The position numbers and the translations under genes were made by a program. From Treponema sp. (lineage in GTDB: Bacteria; Spirochaetota; Spirochaetia; Treponematales; Breznakiellaceae): a stretch of DNA of 22,543 nt. The notes beneath the pieces were generated by a model that had not been told where the DNA came from, ran no database searches, and saw only the letters and a program-made list of their open reading frames with translations. The first letter of the stretch is position 1. Each line of letters begins with the position of its first letter. Below are positions 6,849 through 14,447 of the stretch, in pieces. The stretch lies in contig JAISZZ010000193.1 in assembly GCA_031284385.1 (NCBI GenBank), forward strand, positions 1-22,543. The letters run 5' to 3'.

Positions 6849-6996
6849 GGTATATAACCTCACCTAGTCTTTGGTTTGCTGGACAATCCGGCGCGCCGCA
6901 ATGTGTCAAACCGCAATACATCCGCGGCGGAGTATGGCAGCCTTGCTCTTTATTGTAACGGTTTAACCGGTTTTGTCTATAAGCTGGAAGCGGAAA

Positions 6997-8055
6997 ATGA
7001 TTCGCCTCGCGCTGTCTTTCTTGACAAAACAAGCGTTTAAAGCTAAGTTTTTGCAGATGACAACTAAAAAAGTGGACGGCGGCAGTTTCTTTGATTCGGT
7101 TCAATCTATAACTGAGGCTTATTTGACCCGCCATCGTAGAAAACAGCGGATAAAACGGGAAAAACAGCAAAAAAAAAATCCTATTATTGATTGGATAGAA
7201 GCGTTCATTTGGGCGGTCTGCGTTGTTCTGCTTGTAAATCAGTATCTGATACAGGCATATCAGATTCCGTCCGGTTCGATGATAGACACTCTCTTGATAG
7301 GCGATCGGATTTTTGTAAATAAACTGGTTTACGGACCGGAATTGCTGCCCGGTCTCGCGAAACTGAACAGTCCCGTCAAACCCAAACGTAATGACGTGAT
7401 CATATTTGAAAACCCTGCTTACAATTCTCGCGGGACAGCCTTTGACATAGCGCAGCGTATAATATATATGTTGACCATATCGTTTGTTGATATTGACCGC
7501 GACCAATCGGGGAATCCCAAGGCGCATTTCTTGATAAAACGCGCCGTAGGCATGGGTGGAGACCGCTTTTATTCCCGGAACGGGGAAATGTTCATACGTT
7601 TCAACGGGGAGGACAGGATTGTAAGCGAGCGGGAGTACAACAGCCGGCGCGGATGGAAGCATAATATTACGAGGGTTGTCGAAGAGTCCGCCTATCCAGA
7701 TCTGGAACTTGCGGGGGCGGCGGCGGCGTGGATTGATATGGGGATTCAGCCTACGCCTCGTATGCTGGACGCGGTAGCGGCATACAATAATCTGCGCTAC
7801 GGCGACATGAACGCTTTCAATACTAATTGGCTTATGATCCGCTGCGCGGCTTTTCCGCACGAGGACCGTTACGGCGAACAGCTTGCCCGCCGCGTACAAG
7901 GGTGGTATGTTCCACCGCGCCATGTTTTGCCGCTTGGCGATAACCGCGATAATTCGCATGACGGGCGTTATTTTGGTTCGATACGTGCCGCCAGAATTTT
8001 GGGGAAAGGCTCATTTATTTATTGGCCGCCGGGCCGCGTCAATTTCATAAAATAG
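6997..8055 (+). CDS. lepB: Type I signal peptidase (long form with insertion)
   Basis: Membrane-bound serine protease that removes signal peptides from exported proteins. One membrane segment (about 66-88) is preceded by a basic cytoplasmic stretch of about 60 residues. The catalytic boxes are all present: QIPSGSM with Ser94, FLIKRAVGMGGD with Lys181, and LGDNRDNSHDGRYFG (313-327). At 352 residues it is longer than the usual bacterial enzyme because about 110 residues separate the Lys box from the GDNR box, including a run of alanines near 239-244. ATG 6997 is used because GGAAG lies about 6 bases upstream; an in-frame TTG at 6973 is less likely. The second signal peptidase begins 10 bases after the stop, so both are probably made from one transcript. 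Confidence 0.92.
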   Translation: MIRLALSFLTKQAFKAKFLQMTTKKVDGGSFFDSVQSITEAYLTRHRRKQRIKREKQQKKNPIIDWIEAFIWAVCVVLLVNQYLIQAYQIPSGSMIDTLLIGDRIFVNKLVYGPELLPGLAKLNSPVKPKRNDVIIFENPAYNSRGTAFDIAQRIIYMLTISFVDIDRDQSGNPKAHFLIKRAVGMGGDRFYSRNGEMFIRFNGEDRIVSEREYNSRRGWKHNITRVVEESAYPDLELAGAAAAWIDMGIQPTPRMLDAVAAYNNLRYGDMNAFNTNWLMIRCAAFPHEDRYGEQLARRVQGWYVPPRHVLPLGDNRDNSHDGRYFGSIRAARILGKGSFIYWPPGRVNFIK

Positions 8056-8065
8056 GCGGAATGTA

Positions 8066-8791
8066 ATGTTTAACAAATCACGCAAATATTCTTATGCTGA
8101 TCAAAAAAATTTATCAGCCAAGAGACGCGGAATAATTTTTATTGTTTTATTGTTATTTATTATATATTTGCTGATAACAAATTTTTTCTTTTCCATGCGT
8201 ATATTAGAAAATACATCCATGACACCGTCTCTTAATTATGGGGACCGTTTTATATTTTCATCGCTGGGAATAAAAAGAATCCTTCCTGATTTGCCGTTTT
8301 TTAATGCACTTCCCGCGGAACGCGGCAATGTTGTTTTAATAAACAGAAACAACGGCAGAAGCTCCGGACTTTTAAAAATGGCATTTGATAAAATGCTCAA
8401 ATTTTTGTCGGCAAATAAAATAGGGCTGCCCGGAATGGACGAACAGGTATTTATAAAGCGTGTAATAGCTTTGCCCGGTGATACAATTTCTATGAATAAT
8501 TATGTTCTCCGCATACAGCCGGCAGGTGAAAAATATATATTTACAGAATTTGAATTGTCCAACAAACTTTATGAAATAAACATTCCAAACGTGCCGGCGC
8601 TGTGGGACGAGGCGCTTCCGTTTTCCGGCAACATGGAAAAAATTGTATTAGGCAACGATGAATTTTTTGTGCTTTCCGACGACCGCGCCAATACAAACGA
8701 CTCGCGCACATGGGGGACTGTCCCTGCCGCTTTCATAAGCGGCAGGGCATTATTACGGTACTGGCCGCTAAATAAAATGGGGTTGCCCTAA
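8066..8791 (+). CDS. lepB: Second type I signal peptidase (short form)
   Basis: A paralogue directly after the first signal peptidase, 241 residues. A single membrane segment (about 22-43) is followed by box B as ENTSMTPSLNYGDR with Ser51 as nucleophile, the Lys box FIKRVIALPGDT with Lys131, and the last box as LSDDRANTNDSRTWG (203-217), where the usual GDN reads SDD. Ser and Lys of the dyad are kept, so activity is likely. The substrate-binding region differs from the first copy (NTSM in place of PSGSM), which suggests a different cleavage preference; this is inference. A GGCGGA ribosome site precedes the ATG. The gene looks more A+T-rich than its partner, so it may be of different age or origin. 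Confidence 0.88.
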   Translation: MFNKSRKYSYADQKNLSAKRRGIIFIVLLLFIIYLLITNFFFSMRILENTSMTPSLNYGDRFIFSSLGIKRILPDLPFFNALPAERGNVVLINRNNGRSSGLLKMAFDKMLKFLSANKIGLPGMDEQVFIKRVIALPGDTISMNNYVLRIQPAGEKYIFTEFELSNKLYEINIPNVPALWDEALPFSGNMEKIVLGNDEFFVLSDDRANTNDSRTWGTVPAAFISGRALLRYWPLNKMGLP

Positions 8792-8828
8792 ACATTGAAC
8801 CGGACAGAACGCGGAAGCCGGCGCGGTT

Positions 8829-10349
8829 CTAATACTTGAAATCGCTTCCGCCTATGAATTCGCGCAGTATACTGATGCCCGGCACAAAATGCGGCGGCAG
8901 TGTGTTGAAATTGTCAAGGAATTTCAAAAGCCGCCTAGCTTCGTTGTGTTCGGGAGTTTCCGGTATAATTCCACGCAGCAAATGCTCAGCATAACATTTA
9001 AGAACGGGTATCTCATAATCAAGGGCGGAGTTAAAAACCGCGTCTGCGCTGTTTTCAAATTTGAATATATATTTTTCGGCGCCGCGCTGCACATTGTCCC
9101 ACATCGCGAGCGTGCGAGCGGCGCTCATTCCCCTAAACTGATTGTCGCGGACGATGCGGCGCAGCAGCCGGTTATCACGGGCACTCACCCTGTTATGATC
9201 GTCTATGTTAATTTGCGTCAATACGGATACATATATTTTAAATTTATTTTCCGGTTTAATTAGATGTGTCAGCGCGTCGTTAAGTCCGTGTATGCCTTCA
9301 ATGACAAGCGCTTCGCGGCGCTCCCCCAAACGAATGGTTTTGCCTTCAGCGCGGACGCATGTTCTAAAATCAAAAGAAGGCAGGGTAACAGCCTTCCCAT
9401 CAAGAAGATCCATCAGTTGTTTATTAAGATATTCAACATCCAGCGCTTCAATGCTCTCTAAATCCGGCTGGCCGTATTCATCTTTAGGCGCTTTGCCGGG
9501 GTGAAGATAATAATCGTCAAGACTTACCTGAATAGGCTCTATGCCAAGAACTTTTAAATGTACTGAAAGTCGTTTTGCCGTTGTTGTTTTACCGGAACTT
9601 GACGGCCCCGCAATAAGAATAAATTTTACGCTGCCTCGGCGTTCATATATTTCATTGGCAATAACAGCGAGTTTTTTTTCTTGAAACGCTTCATTCGTGC
9701 GGATAAATTCTTTTATCGATCCATCAGATATAAATTTGTTGATATGACAGGCGGAGCGGACTCCGGTTATACGCCCCAATTTTTTGTACTCCTCATACGC
9801 TGCGAATATCTGCGGGCTTTCGGGAAAATCCTCAAACCGGTTCTTGTCATAGACGGAAGGAAAACGCAGTAAAAACCCTTCATGATACAATGAAACGTCA
9901 AACAGCGACAGCAAACCGGTGCTGGCAAGCAACGGACCGTTGAACAAATCCATAAAATCGTTAAGTTGATTTACTTTTATGAAAGCATTTCCGCGCTGAC
10001 TTATTAACATGGCGGAATCATTCTGTTCATTTTTTGTAAAATATTCAAACGCTTCGCCATAACTGATTGAACGGGTATATATTTTTATATCCTGCTCTAT
10101 CAAACGCTGCATTTCTGATTTAAGTTTTATTATCTCATCGCCGGATATTTTCGGGCCATGCGTAAACGTGTAATAGTAGGCTTTACCCATCGAATGACAT
10201 ATATAAAGACTGCGGTATGGAAGCGCGGCGCGCACCACTGCGGAAAGCAGAAAAGCCAATGTGCGGCGGTAAATTTCTACAGCTTCCCTGTCCGCCCCGG
10301 CATCCGGTTTTTGTAGACTTGCGGATAAGTTTTGCATATTGTTACTCAT
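8829..10349 (-). CDS. Uridine-kinase-like ATPase with long N-terminal domain
   Basis: A 506-residue protein. The C-terminal half is a P-loop kinase of the phosphoribulokinase/uridine kinase family: Walker A GPSSSGKTT (248-256), VSLDDYYLHPGKAP (nucleoside-binding Asp-Asp-Tyr), LPSFDFRT, ALVIEGIHGLND (Walker B region), and RRIVRDNQFRGMSA with its Arg cluster. The N-terminal half (about 1-235) contains YICHSMGKAYYYTF and YHEGFLLRFPSVYDK, of the kind found in long bacterial nucleoside-kinase-like proteins related to threonyl-tRNA synthetase accessory domains. Single-domain uridine kinases are about 210 residues, so this is a distinct long subfamily. Likely role is phosphorylation of uridine or a similar substrate, but the substrate is not proven for this form. 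Start ATG has AAGGA 6 bases upstream. It is convergent with lepB and divergent from the exported protein at 10534. Confidence 0.82.
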   Translation of the reverse strand: MSNNMQNLSASLQKPDAGADREAVEIYRRTLAFLLSAVVRAALPYRSLYICHSMGKAYYYTFTHGPKISGDEIIKLKSEMQRLIEQDIKIYTRSISYGEAFEYFTKNEQNDSAMLISQRGNAFIKVNQLNDFMDLFNGPLLASTGLLSLFDVSLYHEGFLLRFPSVYDKNRFEDFPESPQIFAAYEEYKKLGRITGVRSACHINKFISDGSIKEFIRTNEAFQEKKLAVIANEIYERRGSVKFILIAGPSSSGKTTTAKRLSVHLKVLGIEPIQVSLDDYYLHPGKAPKDEYGQPDLESIEALDVEYLNKQLMDLLDGKAVTLPSFDFRTCVRAEGKTIRLGERREALVIEGIHGLNDALTHLIKPENKFKIYVSVLTQINIDDHNRVSARDNRLLRRIVRDNQFRGMSAARTLAMWDNVQRGAEKYIFKFENSADAVFNSALDYEIPVLKCYAEHLLRGIIPETPEHNEARRLLKFLDNFNTLPPHFVPGISILREFIGGSDFKY

Positions 10350-10380
10350 AATTATTCCTTATAGCTCATTTTATGCCAAA

Positions 10381-10497
10381 ATGCAAATACTTAATAGTGA
10401 CTTGTTCAACCTTATGGGTTCTCTCCCAAGCCGCAGCAACTGCTGTGCAACTGCTGTACGAAATGCGCGGCATCTTGCTGTTTTTAAACAACTCTAT
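10381..10497. repeat. Structured intergenic repeat, copy B (stem 3 deleted)
   Basis: Between the kinase and the exported-protein gene. It opens with ATGCAAATAC like copy A, continues with AACCTTATGGGTTCTCTCCC (stem 1 core AACC/GGTT, 10408-10420), then stem 2 CAGCA-AC-TGCTG (10434-10445). An 11-base unit is repeated in tandem (10438-10448 and 10449-10459). The third hairpin is missing: the sequence jumps from GCTGTTTTTAA to ACAACTCTATT, as if removed between two similar GTTTTTRAA motifs seen in copy A. Confidence 0.75.
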
Positions 10498-10525
10498 TGA
10501 AAAATAAAACTGGAAACGTTAAGAT
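10497..10525 (+). promoter_or_regulatory. Candidate promoter of the small exported-protein gene
   Basis: TTGAAA (10497-10502) and TAAGAT (10520-10525) are 17 bases apart, just upstream of the ATG at 10534. The implied leader is only a few bases, so the real -10 may differ (TATACT at 10525-10530 is nearer consensus but badly spaced). The -35 box overlaps the right end of repeat copy B. Weak support. Confidence 0.25.
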
Positions 10526-10533
10526 ATACTCAA

Positions 10534-11091
10534 ATGAGAATGTTCAAAAAAAATTCCGTGTGGAATTTATTTTTAATGCTTGTATTGATAATGCCGCCGC
10601 TGATTTTCGCTCAAGACGGTGCTCAGTCTTCTTTTAGCGGAATAATTCCAGAAATCTTGAGGAGGCCGAGCCGCGAGAAATCCGCCATTTATCCCTCAGA
10701 TATTATTATTGGACAACTAGGAGACGGGGATGCATCTCCCGCCGCGAACACGTTTGCGCGTATAGTTCTGCGCGATTTGATGAGACAGAACAAGAGCGCG
10801 GAATCAATTCAGAATTTAGGGCCTGATCTAATGAATGAAGCATCCACGAAAATAACTGAAGTGGAGCCGCGTAAAGTCCGCATCGGAGGAGGCCGTGATG
10901 AAATTGACGACAGCGTTTCTTTTTTATTCCGTTTCATGGGACGCGAAAATGAATTATCCGGCGAACTTTATATACGCATTGAAGATAATAAATGGCGGAT
11001 AGATGATATTATATTTGATGAACCACAAAAACTGAGCATTGGGGACAGCGCGTTCACTTCGACATACACGCCGTATGAGCGGTTTTATTAA
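10534..11091 (+). CDS. Small exported protein of unknown function
   Basis: I do not recognise this 185-residue protein. It has a clear signal peptide (basic MRMFKKN, hydrophobic core, likely cleavage after IFA at about residue 26) with no Cys for lipidation, so it is probably periplasmic or secreted. The mature part is mixed charged and polar, with a run of acidic residues and short beta-like segments near the end (SGELYIRIEDNKWRIDDIIF, about 142-161) that recall small exported proteins with a lipocalin- or NTF2-like fold; this is only an impression. ATG at 10534 and ATG at 10540 are both possible starts and neither has a strong ribosome site. Citrate synthase begins 61 bases later on the same strand, but there is no evidence that the functions are linked. 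Confidence 0.75.
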   Translation: MRMFKKNSVWNLFLMLVLIMPPLIFAQDGAQSSFSGIIPEILRRPSREKSAIYPSDIIIGQLGDGDASPAANTFARIVLRDLMRQNKSAESIQNLGPDLMNEASTKITEVEPRKVRIGGGRDEIDDSVSFLFRFMGRENELSGELYIRIEDNKWRIDDIIFDEPQKLSIGDSAFTSTYTPYERFY

Positions 11092-11152
11092 AAGTTTTTG
11101 ATCACGGCGCAGCTACCTATTTATTTTATCTATTATTTGTAATAATGATTTT

Positions 11153-12490
11153 ATGAATATATACAGTGATTACGCAAAAGGATTTCCTGAGAACGATTAT
11201 ATTGACCCATCTTTATACGGAAAGTATAACGTCAAACGTGGACTCAGAAACGAAAATAATTCCGGTGTGCTTGTGGGGCTTACACGTGTCGGCGAGGTGC
11301 ATGGGTACATAATCAGCGAGGATGATAAACTGCCTATTCCCGGAAAACTATTTTACCGCGGGATAGATGTGGAGGATATTGTCGAAAATGCTTACGCCGA
11401 AGGACGTTTTGGTTTTGAGGAAGCGATATATCTGCTTCTTTTTGGCGAGCTGCCAAACTCGCGGAAACTCACTGAATTCTCCAAATTGATAGGGGAAAAC
11501 CGTATATTGCCGGAGGGTTTCGTGGAGGATTCAATAATGAAACTTCCTTCGCGGGATATAATGAACAAACTCGCCCGCTCGGTTTTAACATTGTATTCAT
11601 ACGACGAAGATCCGGAAAATCCTTCTGTTGAAAATGTTTTGCGCCAGTGCATCGAATTGATAGCGCGGTTTCCAACGATTGTATCGTATTCTTACCGTGC
11701 AAAGCGGCACTATTTTAACAAATCAAGCTTGATAATTCATCAGCTTAATCCCGAACTCAATACAGCCGAAATGATACTTTCTCTTATGCGAAGCGATCAA
11801 CAATTTACCCGTTTTGAGGCGGAGCTGCTGGATCTCGCGCTGATACTGCACGCCGAACACGGCGGCGGAAATAACTCAACATTTTCAGTTCATCTTGTAA
11901 CATCGGCGGCTACGGATACCTATTCCGCAATAAGCGCCGGTCTTGCCTCGCTTAAAGGCGCTAAGCACGGCGGTGCAAACTGTAAAGTTATAGGCATGGT
12001 TGAGTCGATTAAACATAATATCAAGCATTGGGATAACGAAGCGGAATTACGTGCGTACCTTGTCAAAATTCTAAAACGTCAGGCCTACGATAAATCGGGA
12101 ATTATATACGGGCTTGGACACGCGGTTTATACATTGTCAGACCCGCGCGCCGTAATGCTGCGTGAAAAAGCCGCAGTGTTAGCCGTTGAAAAAAATGTCA
12201 GTGAAGAATTTGAATTATACCGTTTAATAGAAAAGATAGGACCGGATTTAATCAATGAAGTACACGGGTCAAAAAAAGATATTTGCGCCAATGTCGACCT
12301 TTATTCTGGATTTGTATATAAAATGTTAGATATACCTGCCGAGTTGTACACTCCCATATTTGCCGTAAGCCGCGTAGCCGGATGGTGCGCCCACCGGCTT
12401 GAAGAAATTGTCGCAGGCAACCGCATAATTCGCCCCGCGTACAAATGCGTGCAGGAACACCGTAAATATGTAAATATCAGCGAGCGTTGA
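11153..12490 (+). CDS. gltA: Citrate synthase (citrate/2-methylcitrate synthase family)
   Basis: Condenses oxaloacetate and acetyl-CoA to citrate in the cytoplasm; in fermenting bacteria it often feeds an incomplete TCA route to 2-oxoglutarate and glutamate. The 445 residues keep the catalytic triad: LKGAKHGGAN with His272, IIYGLGHAVYTLSDPR with His323, and NVDLYSGFVY with Asp382. LILHAEHGGGNNSTF (230-244) and AVSRVAGWCAH (404-414, substrate Arg407) are also intact. The N-terminal 40 residues extend beyond the short archaeal/Gram-positive form. The start ATG lacks a clear Shine-Dalgarno site; an ATG 8 bases upstream is out of frame and stops at once. A 2-methylcitrate synthase cannot be excluded from sequence alone, but no prp genes are nearby. 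Confidence 0.92.
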   Translation: MNIYSDYAKGFPENDYIDPSLYGKYNVKRGLRNENNSGVLVGLTRVGEVHGYIISEDDKLPIPGKLFYRGIDVEDIVENAYAEGRFGFEEAIYLLLFGELPNSRKLTEFSKLIGENRILPEGFVEDSIMKLPSRDIMNKLARSVLTLYSYDEDPENPSVENVLRQCIELIARFPTIVSYSYRAKRHYFNKSSLIIHQLNPELNTAEMILSLMRSDQQFTRFEAELLDLALILHAEHGGGNNSTFSVHLVTSAATDTYSAISAGLASLKGAKHGGANCKVIGMVESIKHNIKHWDNEAELRAYLVKILKRQAYDKSGIIYGLGHAVYTLSDPRAVMLREKAAVLAVEKNVSEEFELYRLIEKIGPDLINEVHGSKKDICANVDLYSGFVYKMLDIPAELYTPIFAVSRVAGWCAHRLEEIVAGNRIIRPAYKCVQEHRKYVNISER

Positions 12491-12583
12491 TAGTTTTCGT
12501 GTACAGGCTGGACGGAGTTTACCAGCCGTTTCACGGTTGTTTCCAGCAATGAATGTGTGGCTGTGTGTGTTGGGTGTGTGTGT

Positions 12584-12597
12584 GGGGGGGGGGGGGG
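12584..12597 (+). repeat. Homopolymer of 14 G preceded by GT-rich repeats
   Basis: A run of 14 consecutive G follows a stretch of alternating GT and TG (about 12555-12583), directly before hemW. The run ends 7 bases before the TTG start at 12605, so it occupies the Shine-Dalgarno position. Such tracts change length easily by slipped-strand mispairing. A sequencing or assembly length error is also possible. Confidence 0.9.
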
Positions 12598-12604
12598 TAG
12601 GAAT

Positions 12605-13786
12605 TTGACGGCGGCACTTTATATACATATTCCGTTTTGCGTTAAAAAATGTGATTACTGCGATTTTTATTCGATTCCGGTTGATGCTGCGGCTGATGAA
12701 CGGTTGATGGATAGATATATTGTCAGCCTTTGCCGTGATATTGAGTTTCAGATAAGAGTATTCAGTGTAACAACAATAAACAGCGTTTACATCGGCGGGG
12801 GTACGCCGTCGGCGCTTGGTGCAAGGCGGATGGGGCGGCTTCTTGATTTTCTGCGACGGATTCTGAGAGGGCGCGGCGTTTGCGAATTCACTGTCGAGGT
12901 GAATCCCGAATCTACCGGCGAGGATTTTTTGCGCGTCTGCGCCGAAGGCGGCGTTACGCGGATAAGCTGCGGAGTGCAAACATTTGATTCGGAGACGAGA
13001 CGCGCCGTGGGACGGACGGGCGAAATTTCCGCAATACATTCGGCGCTTTCGCTGTTGAGCGATATTTATAAAGACGCTTTTTCAGCCGACCTTATTTCCG
13101 GACTGCCGGCACAAGACGAGGGCGCATTGCCGCGTGATATTGAAACATTGCTGCGCTACAGGCCGGCGCACATATCACTGTACGATTTAACGCTTGAAGA
13201 AAATACGCCGCTCTATAAAAATGTTATTTCAGGAAAGCTGCCGCTGCCCCCGCCTGAAAAAGCGGAAAAGCTTTGGATAGAGGGACGGAATATTTTGGAA
13301 AATAACGGTTACGCTCAGTATGAAGTTTCAAATTTTGCGAGGGAGGGTAAACGCTCGCTGCATAACATTGTTTACTGGCGCATGGGACAATGGATTGGCG
13401 CGGGGACTTCCGCGTCAGGCACGATGGTTTACGACAACGCAGGCGGCGTATACGGCGAGCGCCGCGTGATAAGCGCCAGTGTTTCGCGCTATATCACGGA
13501 CTCCGCCCCTCAGATTTTTGTGGAAAGGCTTGACCGCCTGACGCTGATAAAAGAAAGTTTTTTGATGGGCTTCCGTTACATTGACGGCCCGGACGAAATT
13601 TTGTTCAGCAAAAGGTTCGGGCGCACTGTAGAAAGCCTAGCTCCGCAAACGCTTCTGGCGTGGCGGGAGAAGGGCATGATGGGGGACGGCAAAATCGCGC
13701 TAAACGGACAGGGACTTTTAATGTTAAACCGTTTTTTGACGGATTGTTTTTTAGAGATGGACAGGACATTTTTGGATTATGAGTGA
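12605..13786 (+). CDS. hemW: HemW-type radical SAM protein (heme chaperone-like)
   Basis: HemW binds a 4Fe-4S cluster and S-adenosylmethionine and acts in heme trafficking; it was long misnamed as oxygen-independent coproporphyrinogen oxidase. The cluster motif is C-x3-C-x2-C in HIPFCVKKCDYCDFYS (Cys12, 16, 19 from the TTG start). Further family signatures are VYIGGGTPSAL, EFTVEVNPES, GVTRISCGVQTFD, LISGLPAQ, HISLYDLTLEENTPL, YEVSNFAREGKRSLHNIVYW and WIGAGTSASG. I start at TTG 12605 (393 residues) because it yields the standard N-terminus just before LYIHIPFC. The same frame stays open upstream to a GTG at 12557, through the G14 run, which would add an unlikely MAVCVGCVCGGGGGRN leader. It overlaps the next gene by 8 bases. 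The heme role in an organism that may not make heme is uncertain. Confidence 0.88.
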   Translation: MTAALYIHIPFCVKKCDYCDFYSIPVDAAADERLMDRYIVSLCRDIEFQIRVFSVTTINSVYIGGGTPSALGARRMGRLLDFLRRILRGRGVCEFTVEVNPESTGEDFLRVCAEGGVTRISCGVQTFDSETRRAVGRTGEISAIHSALSLLSDIYKDAFSADLISGLPAQDEGALPRDIETLLRYRPAHISLYDLTLEENTPLYKNVISGKLPLPPPEKAEKLWIEGRNILENNGYAQYEVSNFAREGKRSLHNIVYWRMGQWIGAGTSASGTMVYDNAGGVYGERRVISASVSRYITDSAPQIFVERLDRLTLIKESFLMGFRYIDGPDEILFSKRFGRTVESLAPQTLLAWREKGMMGDGKIALNGQGLLMLNRFLTDCFLEMDRTFLDYE

Positions 13787-14447
13787 TTTATTTGACGGCG
13801 GACAGTTAATCGGATTTCAAAAAACAAGCATGGTTGATTACCCCGGAAAAGTCGCCGCCGTAATATTTTTTCCATTTTGTAATATGCGCTGCCCCTGGTG
13901 CCATAACGGGGATTTGATTTTAAACCGCGGCAGCGAAACGCTGATTCCGCTGGACGAAGCGCTCTCGCACATCGGCAAGCGTAAATCCGTGCTGGGCGGC
14001 GTAGTCCTTAGCGGCGGCGAGGCGAGCCTCTATCCGCGGGCGGCGGAACTGATTGCCTATATCAAAAAACTGGGTTTGCCAGTAAAACTGGATGTCAACG
14101 GGACACTGCCCGGCGTTCTGGAAAAAATACTGAAAACACGGGAAACGCGGCCTGATTATATAGCTATGGATCTGAAAATCGCGCCCGCTCGTTACGCTGA
14201 AATCATGGCGGACAAAGGGCGCAGCGGCATTGCGGCCTCCGTTGAAAGAAGCGCCTCTTTGATTAGGACATCCGGTATCGAGCATGAATTCCGCAGCCTG
14301 CGCCTTCCCGCGACATATTTCACAGAAGCCGACATTGCCGCGCTCCGCCCGCTTGCCGGAAATAGTGTTTGGAAGTTCAGGGGACTGGCGCGCGGAAACT
14401 GCCTCGACCCGTCGTGGAATTATCCAAATGCTGATACATCCGTTTGA
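13779..14447 (+). CDS. nrdG: Radical SAM activating enzyme of NrdG type
   Basis: 222 residues. It matches the NrdG-like family of anaerobic ribonucleotide reductase activases, which generate the glycyl radical on NrdD under strict anaerobiosis. Motifs are GFQKTSMVDYPGKVAAVIFF, then FCNMRCPWCHN with the C-x3-C-x2-C cluster ligands (Cys34, 38, 41), and VVLSGGEASLY and IAMDLKIAPARY. The start overlaps the end of hemW by 8 bases, and the DNA glycosylase starts inside its last 20 bases, so the three genes form a tight operon. No nrdD is in the window. The sequence cannot tell whether the partner is NrdD or another glycyl radical enzyme, so the symbol is tentative. Confidence 0.82.
   Translation: MSDLFDGGQLIGFQKTSMVDYPGKVAAVIFFPFCNMRCPWCHNGDLILNRGSETLIPLDEALSHIGKRKSVLGGVVLSGGEASLYPRAAELIAYIKKLGLPVKLDVNGTLPGVLEKILKTRETRPDYIAMDLKIAPARYAEIMADKGRSGIAASVERSASLIRTSGIEHEFRSLRLPATYFTEADIAALRPLAGNSVWKFRGLARGNCLDPSWNYPNADTSV

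Noticed and set aside
6959..6969. CGGTTTAACCG palindrome upstream of the first signal peptidase gene as an operator
   Set aside because: Short, no second copy seen, and no clear promoter beside it.
7169..7178. Run of 10 A in the first signal peptidase gene as a possible slippage switch
   Set aside because: It encodes an ordinary Lys-rich stretch before the membrane segment, and the frame is intact; A runs of this kind are common at Lys codons.
6832..7959. 375-codon minus-strand frame opposite the first signal peptidase
   Set aside because: Its composition (rich in Arg, Pro, Tyr, His) is typical of an antisense shadow, and the plus strand has an intact enzyme with all catalytic boxes.
8797..8829. 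GAACCG/CGGTTC pair as a two-way terminator between the second signal peptidase and the kinase
   Set aside because: Only 6 pairs with a long loop and no T run on either side.
10358..10386. TTGCAT-17-TATAAG promoter for the kinase
   Set aside because: The -10 box would overlap the ribosome site and give an almost leaderless message, so it is mentioned only in the findings.
12326..13039. 237-codon minus-strand frame over the end of gltA and the start of hemW
   Set aside because: It overlaps two firm genes and includes a translated G/C tract; no family likeness.
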